Assembly: GCA_036172665.1 (NCBI GenBank)
Contig: CM069878.1
Coordinates: 22,743,501-22,807,500 of the forward strand
DNA: 64,000 nucleotides
DNA from: Prosopocoilus inquinatus
Lineage: Eukaryota; Arthropoda; Insecta; Coleoptera; Lucanidae
Direction: 5' to 3'
The stretch's first letter is position 1. Every line of letters starts with the position of its first letter. The translations under genes were made by a program, and so were the position numbers. The notes below the pieces were generated by a model, which was not told the origin of the DNA, did not search any database, and was given only the letters and a program-made list of their open reading frames with translations. Positions 57,465 to 64,000 of this stretch are shown here, piece by piece.

Positions 57465-58102
57465 CAGGATGTTATCGAATAAGATGATAATAATTATACC
57501 ACGTATAGACCACATTAAAGTATTACAATTTAACCTAATTTATCTACATACAAAACTCTTCCGCTCCTGAGGTATATCTGTAACGGTTTGAGGTAGATCG
57601 TTGAAATTTGACATGCAGTAACAGTGAAATACAGGGATAGATATATCATACGGAAAATTGAGCGTTCTTCACCAGTGGCGTAGGCCCGGGGAAGTAGGTT
57701 ATTATTTTAGTAAATAAGTTACTTATTGTCACTTTTTAAAGACTACTGAAACAAAAATTGAAATGTATGAATAAAATTGTACTAGAAATGAACTAAGTTC
57801 CATCTTCGTCAGATTAACCGTTTTCGAGATAATTAGGTCGAAAGATTTTATTGCGGCAAGAACTCGAAATTTCGAAAAGCTTTAACTTACCTTGAAAACA
57901 TTAGATGGAATTTTATCTGTCAATGTGCAATACTTAATTGTAGCGTAGTTCTTTTTCTCAAGGTATGCTTTTCAAGTTGCTTTTGTAGGTTATATCACAG
58001 AAACGAAAACAAATTTTATATAAATAAATTAGGTTAAATCGTAACATTTTAACGCCGTCTGTACGTGGTGTAATTATTCCCATCATATTCGATAACACCC
58101 TG
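57465..58102. mobile_element. TA-flanked MITE with about 90-bp inverted ends
   Basis: CAGGATGTTATCGAATAAGA (57465) and, inverted, CAGGGTGTTATCGAATATGA (58102) continue with CCACGTA and TTTAACCTAATTTAT on both sides. TA flanks both ends. No transposase is evident. Confidence 0.75.
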
Positions 58103-58466
58103 TAGAAGATGTAATAAAAAAATACAAAATTGTAATTTCTGAAGTTGAAAATGATTATGGACTTTAAAACCCAACTTCGCCGAGAAAATAAATAGTTCAA
58201 TGTTTTGGGTTTCTTTTATTTTTTTTACTGAGCATGACAACCATATCAAGCAGCGATGCTACATGCAGCAATTCCAATATCGCTGTCCATGGCAGTACAT
58301 ATACATATATAAAGATTGAGGTTTGAATGACCGCAGCTTGTCATTCTAGACCACGAAAGCAAAATGACGTAAACTCTTTTGATACGATTGTTTAGAAATC
58401 GAGAAAAACTATCTTTGATACATTTGGTTTTTGATGAAATTTGATATAACTGTTTATCTAACAGCG

Positions 58467-58606
58467 CAAACCAAAACGACTTGTCCAAGGATATTTGCAA
58501 ATGCGATGTGAGGTCAAAAAACGATCGTAGGATGTCGCTATTTAAGCTATTCATTACTATTATATAGCGTTTGCGAATATCCTTGGACAAGTCGCTTTGC
58601 TTTGGA
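58467..58606. repeat. hairpin with about 40-bp arms around a dispersed repeat core
   Basis: Words around CTTGTCCAAGGATATTTGCA (58478) recur inverted at about 58567-58606. The loop carries a copy of the AGCGATCGCAGAAT-type repeat (AACGATCGTAGGATGTCGCT, about 58519-58538). Confidence 0.6.
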
Positions 58607-58630
58607 GTGTAACTTTCGAGCTACGCTTCT

Positions 58631-58715
58631 GCCGATGAAGCCCCAAATAGGACTGAAACAGCAGTACAGAGGATGCTCGAGACATCCACTCCAATCAAAT
58701 ACGATTTGTAACAAT
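58631..58715 (+). repeat. repeat copy C, degenerate hammerhead-like core
   Basis: CCGATGA, AGCCC/GGACT and GAAAC correspond to copy A's CTGATGA, AGCCC/GGGCT and GAAAC, with one core change and one stem mismatch. The downstream 70 bp is shared with copies A and B. It stays open in the frame ADEAPNRTETAVQRMLETS. Confidence 0.55.
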
Positions 58716-58729
58716 TTTTTTTAATGCAT

Positions 58730-60965
58730 TAATGTTGGTACTTGTCTTTTTATTATTCTAATAAGCTTCAAACAAGAAATATTGGGAAAATGGCCATTGA
58801 TTTATTTAAAATTAAAAACAAAAAGAGACGCAAAACATTCGAATATAAATAACTAAATTACTATTTATTTGACACTCAAATGGTAAAATTCATATTAATT
58901 CTTGCGTTTAACGCTGTCGTTCAACGGTAAATTTCCAATTTTATAGAAAATGTCGCTTACGTCGTCATTTTGCATTGAACGTACATACATCCGCATAGGT
59001 AGGCTAAATGTTTATTGCGAATCGAATGGTTCTTTCAAAGAAACCAACCAATCAAAAACAATCAGCAAGAAATATTTTGCGTATCCAGAACTAAGCTTAA
59101 GTGTGGACATGCGATAATGTACAGAAACAGTTTCGCATTTTTACTGTTTCGTTTCTTATTCTGATATGTTAAATATTTTATTTAATTTTTTTAGAAAGTT
59201 TCTCAATTTTAGGAAATAACCATTTCGGTGAAGTAATAAAAAGTTTGGTTCGTGTACGTATACGCCGAATGCTATAGGTGTCTAATAAACGCGGCCGCTA
59301 AGTAAGTTTTTTCATTTTGTGCGAGGAAAGCAAACATTCTCGTTATTTCTTTTTTCCGACGCACGAAAAGGCAAACAAAGATATGTAGCCACTAAAGCAT
59401 GAGTACAAGGAAAATCGTTTAGCGTTCTGCAAACGTAAATTCTACCGAACGACATAAATACACGGATCGTATAAATCCTTTCGCTTTCGTTCATTAATTA
59501 AATAAAACGAGGAGCAATTTGGAATTTTTGTTATGTCCGAGGCTGGCCGTCCACGTAGAGCATCTTGCGGTTATGGCCGCCGAATGTCGGCTATGTATTT
59601 TCAAAACGTGTTTACACGTTTCTCATCTCGCAAGACTTGCGATAATAAAACAAATTATCCCGGCAAGATATTGACTTGGGATGTAACTTAATTGCGTGGG
59701 GAGATGAGAGTGCCACTGGCTGATAAAATCATTATTTACGAAATTAGTCGAAGAAAGTGCAGTGGACTTGGAAATGATTGATGTTGAGAACGGATATAAT
59801 GAATGGGTGATAATTAAATGTAATTTAAATATGAATGATATGAAAAAAATTCAGACACGCAATTATAAATCAATTAAGCTGAAGTGGCCTGCCCTTTTAT
59901 AAGATTGTATCCGCATAATTGAATCGTTTTTCATTGTTACTTACAATTAAAAGCTAGACGACTGCAAACTCATATAAAACAGGAAAAGTATAATAAATTA
60001 AAGTACATGTTAGAAATTCTTATAGTTTTTCATTTTTAGATAGTTTCAGTTTTGTTTTTCTTCAGTTCTAACGCATGGACTGGGTGTTAGTAACGTCGCC
60101 GGTTTTGTAACAAAACTTGCCATTAACTTTTCAAAGAAGAAGTCCGTTATATTAAAGCGACAAACAAGGTTTACCTTGCACGATTCAAATCCCAGTGGCA
60201 AGCACAGAATGAAAAAGTCGACAAGGAACAGGGCAGGTCGTGTGTTGCGGCCAGTTCCATAATGGAACTGAATTCACCAGAGGATTGTCGTTCGCCTCGT
60301 CCTATCTGCCTAATGAAGATAAGATGATACTTTAATTTAAATAAAATCAGAAATAAAATGAGAATCATATACCGGACAGTTTTTGGTTTTTTTAATCCCT
60401 CAAGGTACTTCCTTTTTATATTATAACGTTTTCAAAATTTTCATTCAGATACACCACAATCTACCTTCTCCAACCGGAGAACGTAGTAATTAAAATTGCT
60501 TATTAAATAGCAAAGTTTTGATATTTTGATATAATTGGGATGTTTTTACAATTGAAGAGTAAATAACGTGAGAACTTTGCCGTCTAGGCCCTCAAGCACT
60601 TCAATTTAAATTGTCATTGACGCCAGGATAATATAATGACAGTTCTACTAAACATATTGTTACGACTTCGGAGTTCGCAAGTAATAAACGTTCACAAATT
60701 TCAAACATTTTAATTAATATAATGACAATAATGACTACACTAGTAATAATCTACAACACTTGTTTAACAAAATAACACTTTTATATTTCATCGTTTATTG
60801 GCCCAGTGTTACTCGCTAAATTTAAAACTGTTCAAGTTTCGCGCTCGTCTTCGCTTATACATATAGGGTGGGCGGAAGATTGTAGCGTTTCTATTGAAAA
60901 TTTTTGAAATCTATGTGCGCAGTAACATACATATCGGTTAGATGCATAATCTAAAATTATTTAGA
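58730..60965. other. gene-free AT-rich stretch
   Basis: No gene, RNA or delimited repeat is supported. Confidence 0.4.
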
Positions 60966-60969
60966 CTTA

Positions 60970-62301
60970 TGGCCGGTTTCACAAAGCTTTGTTAAAGCGT
61001 TGATTAACTAATCAACCGTTAAGTTTAATCATTGTTAAAAATTTGATGCTGTTTCACAAAACAAAAAACTATTATGTTAATCTCTGATTAACTAATTGGA
61101 GTTTACGTTTGGCAACATCGAAAAATTGCCACTTTGACACCGCTTTAAAGTAATCTGCCGTCATGGCGTCAGCCCTGCAATCAGGTAGTGCGAGGTTAGA
61201 AACTCAAAATAAATACATACATCTTAAATTCTTCGCATTAGTGCAGTTAATGATTTTTAAAAATGAAAAAGGAAAAGAGAAAGGGAGGAAGGAAACTTTA
61301 GTGCAGTTGAATTACTTGAACATATGTGTATGGCAGACACATTTCCTGTTGTGGTACAGCTCTTTGGGATTACCATCAGGTGAAATAATTTTAACATGGG
61401 GTACAATATGTAGTGCCAATGACATGAGAAAAGCGTAATGTTAACTTGTAGAGCTTCTTCTATTGGCAATTTAATTAACTGTTTGCTTTGCCTTGCAATA
61501 AAATGAATGACACGATGAATTATTCTACGTATCAATGGTTTCTGAAAGTATAGGGAATCAGCTGTTGAAATATTTCAGTGGATAATAAGGTAAGTTTATC
61601 AGCAACTGATTTGTACCATAAAATAAATTTATTTTTGCTTGTTGCAGGTTCTAGTCAGGTTCTAGTGTGGGACCAAAGAGTTCCATAACTCCTTTGGAAA
61701 AGCGATACGTTAAATTCATTATCATCCAAATCATTAAAAGGATTATTTCTGTCTCTTATAAAATGAATTCTACCTTAAGAAGGCATTTCTTTATCGTCAG
61801 AGAAGAAAGTGAGGTTGCAGACATTTTGAAATAATTTCGAATTGTTTGTTCTTGAAAATAATTTCCGAAATAGTGTCGTAAAAATTAATCAATAAACCAA
61901 GTGAGTAAAAAGAACAGAAATGTCATTATTTTTAATATTTAAGGTACGTTACATTTTTAAATAAAATTATAATTATTTTTTAGATATATGTGAGGAATTT
62001 TTATATCAAAAAAGTTTGATAATAACTATGGAAAATTCACTCGTTACTTTTTAATCGCTGGATTTCTATCGATTAATCTAACGCCTGATTAGACAGAAGT
62101 AAACGAAGCGTTATCTCTTAATCGAGCTTTGTGAAACACTTAACGGAGCATTAACACTATTTGACGACCGATTAGAGAGCGAGCCGTTTAGTAATCATCG
62201 TTAAGTTAATCATCGTTAAATGCGGTTGTTTTCCTATTTAATCATTCGTTACAGAGTTAATCGGAACTTAAATATTTGACGAAGCTTTGTGAAACCGGCC
62301 A
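60970..62301 (-). mobile_element. non-autonomous PIF/Harbinger element, 1.3 kb
   Basis: Inverted ends TGGCCGGTTTCACAAAGCTT (60970 and, inverted, 62301) are flanked by TTA (60967-60969 and 62302-62304). Subterminal regions are rich in TTAATC/GATTAA words in both orientations. It retains a short piece of Harbinger transposase on the minus strand and is internally deleted. Confidence 0.85.
61660..61765 (-). pseudogene. Harbinger transposase N-terminal fragment
   Basis: On the minus strand RDRNNPFNDLDDNEF, then in the next frame YRFSKGVMELFGPTLE, match the conserved N-terminal entry of HARBI1-like transposases (NPF, then an RFSK-type helix). The two parts are separated by a frameshift. The nuclease core is missing. 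Confidence 0.65.
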
Positions 62302-62329
62302 TTAGACTGAGTGTTTGGTAAGCGTGTGA

Positions 62330-63060
62330 CGACCCTAATATATGTTTGTTTTAAATGGAACACCCTGTATATTATTGCACTATTAGATGTCTCATTATCA
62401 GTGGACGAAAATAATATAAGATTTTATTGACCTAAAGTTTATCGTTTTCGAGATATTGACAAATTACCGATAAAAATGGCAAAATTTTTTACTCCATAAA
62501 TTAGTTATTTTTAAAAATTTTGCTTTGAATTTTATTAGATACATTATCTAACTATTAGAAAACAGAAATGTATAATTAACTCGAATTTTTTCCGGGTACT
62601 TTACACAAGGTGATTCACAACGCAAATTACCATTTTCCTAAAAAAGTTTTAATGGAACGGCCTGTATATGAACATATAGTTTAAAACATCCCTTACTAAG
62701 GTTTCCAATAGTAGAGACTTTTTACGTCTAGCTCTTAAACTTTGAACGTAGAAATTTTTTAAATTTATATCTTTAAAATCTTTCTTATAATTGTAATTTA
62801 ATAAACAAAATTGAATTTTTTGTGCTTCTACTAGCGTAAATTTCAACTTGAAATGACTTTGGATGTTGTGTAGTATTTTAATAAGCATTTAAAATCCAGT
62901 AACCTATTTTATTGAATTAAAAACTTTCCCTTCTGTTTATTGGGAATAAATAAATTGCTAACAAACAGAATTTACAATATTATGGTGGCGGAAATTCACA
63001 TGTTCTAGAGATTTTTCACGCAACTAACGGTCTTTTAATAACACATTATTGTGTTATCAC
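62330..63060. other. AT-rich stretch with CCCTGTATA-type repeat words
   Basis: AATGGAACACCCTGTATATT (62356) and AATGGAACGGCCTGTATATG (62651) are direct repeats of the kind found at ends of TA-flanked insect repeats. A complete element could not be delimited. Confidence 0.4.
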
Positions 63061-63066
63061 TCTGCA

Positions 63067-63350
63067 CCTTTTCCAACTGTAATTAAGAATTCGTCAATTG
63101 CTATTCAGATTTGTTAATTTCATTTCAGAATGCATCACATATAATTCCGATTTATCAATTTAGTTTCAGAATATATCATTTGTAATTCAGATTTACCAAT
63201 TTAGTTTCAGAATTCGTCAAACGTTATTCAAGTTAATCAGTTTAATTTCAGAATATACTAAATGAATTTCAGATTACATCAATTGTAATTAAGAACCCGT
63301 AACTTTTAATTGAAATATGAATGATTTTAAATTCTATCAAACATAATTGA
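63067..63350 (+). repeat. duplicated block, copy 1, built of 41-bp units
   Basis: Starting at 63103 a unit of the form ATTCAGATTT..TTTCAGAAT.. recurs every 41 bp exactly (63103, 63144, 63185, 63226, 63267), each made of two related half-units. The whole block is repeated 624 bp downstream. Confidence 0.8.
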
Positions 63351-63690
63351 GTAAAAATCCTTAAAGCAATCCAATCAAACTTTCTGCGAAACCTTCAATC
63401 CTTTTTTTATCATAGATGTTATACAAAAACAAACAGAAAACACCATAAGTCTTATTAAGTATATAAGTCGTAATTGAAGTTTGTTCTTGTCCAATGAAAA
63501 TTGTAAGTACAATTTTTTTTTAATCTGAAATTCTATTAATAAACGTACGGACTTTGAAAATTTAAATGACATATTTTGTAGTTTTTTGGACTCTTTAAAC
63601 AGGATATAGATCTGTCAATTAATTTAATAATAAAAAAATAATAAAATAAAAATTAGTTTTAATTTAGTTTTAGTTACTTTTCTCTTTATT

Positions 63691-63967
63691 CCTTTTCCAA
63701 CTGTAATTAAGAATTCGTCAATTGTTATTCAGATTTGTTAATTTCATTTCAGAATGTATCACATATAATTCAGATTTATCAATTAAGTTTCAGAATATAT
63801 CATTTGTAATTCAGATTTACCAATTTATTTTCAGAATTCGTCAAATGTTATTCAGATTAATCAGTTTAATTTCAGAATATACTAAATGGATTTGAGATTA
63901 CATCAATTGTAATTAAGAACCCTTAACTTTTAATTGAAATATGAATGATTTTAAATTCCGTCAAACA
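63691..63967 (+). repeat. duplicated block, copy 2, built of 41-bp units
   Basis: It is about 95% identical by eye to 63067-63350 in the same orientation, beginning with CCTTTTCCAACTGTAATTAA. The 340 bp between the copies is unrelated AT-rich DNA. The arrangement may be a higher-order satellite or a pair of terminal direct repeats. The second copy runs close to the window edge. Confidence 0.8.
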
Positions 63968-64000
63968 ACTGTACAATCAGAAATAAAAAACTTATTCCCA

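Noticed and set aside
62649..62888. 79-residue minus-strand frame near the right end
   Set aside because: It is AT-rich and lysine/leucine/phenylalanine-dominated with no family or gene signals. Treated as chance.
63067..63350. CRISPR-like array of regularly spaced repeats
   Set aside because: Units are contiguous 41-bp tandem repeats without unique spacers, and the sequence is clearly from an insect nuclear genome.

Overview
This is an AT-rich eukaryotic window from an insect, most likely a beetle. It has spliced genes with short introns, TATA plus TCAGT-type initiator core promoters, AATAAA poly(A) signals, a gut-type chitin deacetylase-like gene, and a dense load of animal transposons (piggyBac, Ty3/gypsy, PIF/Harbinger, mariner, hAT, LINE, SINE). 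The coleopteran assignment is inference from the chitin deacetylase type and the repeat content, not proof.

Layout: only two host genes are convincing. At 1.73-3.29 kb lies a complete three-exon gene for a secreted, group V-like chitin deacetylase homologue whose catalytic motifs are partly substituted. At 44.8-45.7 kb lies a two-exon gene for a small secreted histidine/cysteine-rich protein. Almost everything between and after them is transposon-derived or anonymous AT-rich DNA.

7.88-16.87 kb is a nested transposon. A piggyBac element with matching 13-bp ends and flanking TTAA carries a dead transposase gene. That gene is split by an intact-looking Ty3/gypsy LTR retrotransposon (two 327-bp LTRs, target duplication ATAC, one 1928-codon gag-pol frame). 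The polyprotein has an unusual plan: an N-terminal SAP-like motif and 11-residue coiled-coil repeats, the usual protease, RT, RNase H and integrase, then a macrodomain resembling the ADP-ribose hydrolase TARG1/OARD1 and a CCCH zinc finger. This C-terminal extension is the most interesting signal in the window.

Other mobile DNA: a LINE fragment interrupted by a mariner relic (26.5-28.3 kb); a hAT-ended element holding a Harbinger transposase relic (32.9-35.0 kb); a second LINE (35.1-37.7 kb) with a 5'-region relative at 53.8 kb; a tRNA-derived SINE (39.1 kb); two larger PIF/Harbinger elements (54.6-56.8 kb, with transposase and MADF relics, and 61.0-62.3 kb); four small Harbinger-type MITEs; and several foldback elements with TA target sites and arms up to about 650 bp (39.9-41.75, 47.4-49.3, 49.7-51.5 and 57.5-58.1 kb). 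Several repeats contain hammerhead-ribozyme-like cores. The window ends in a duplicated block built of 41-bp units.
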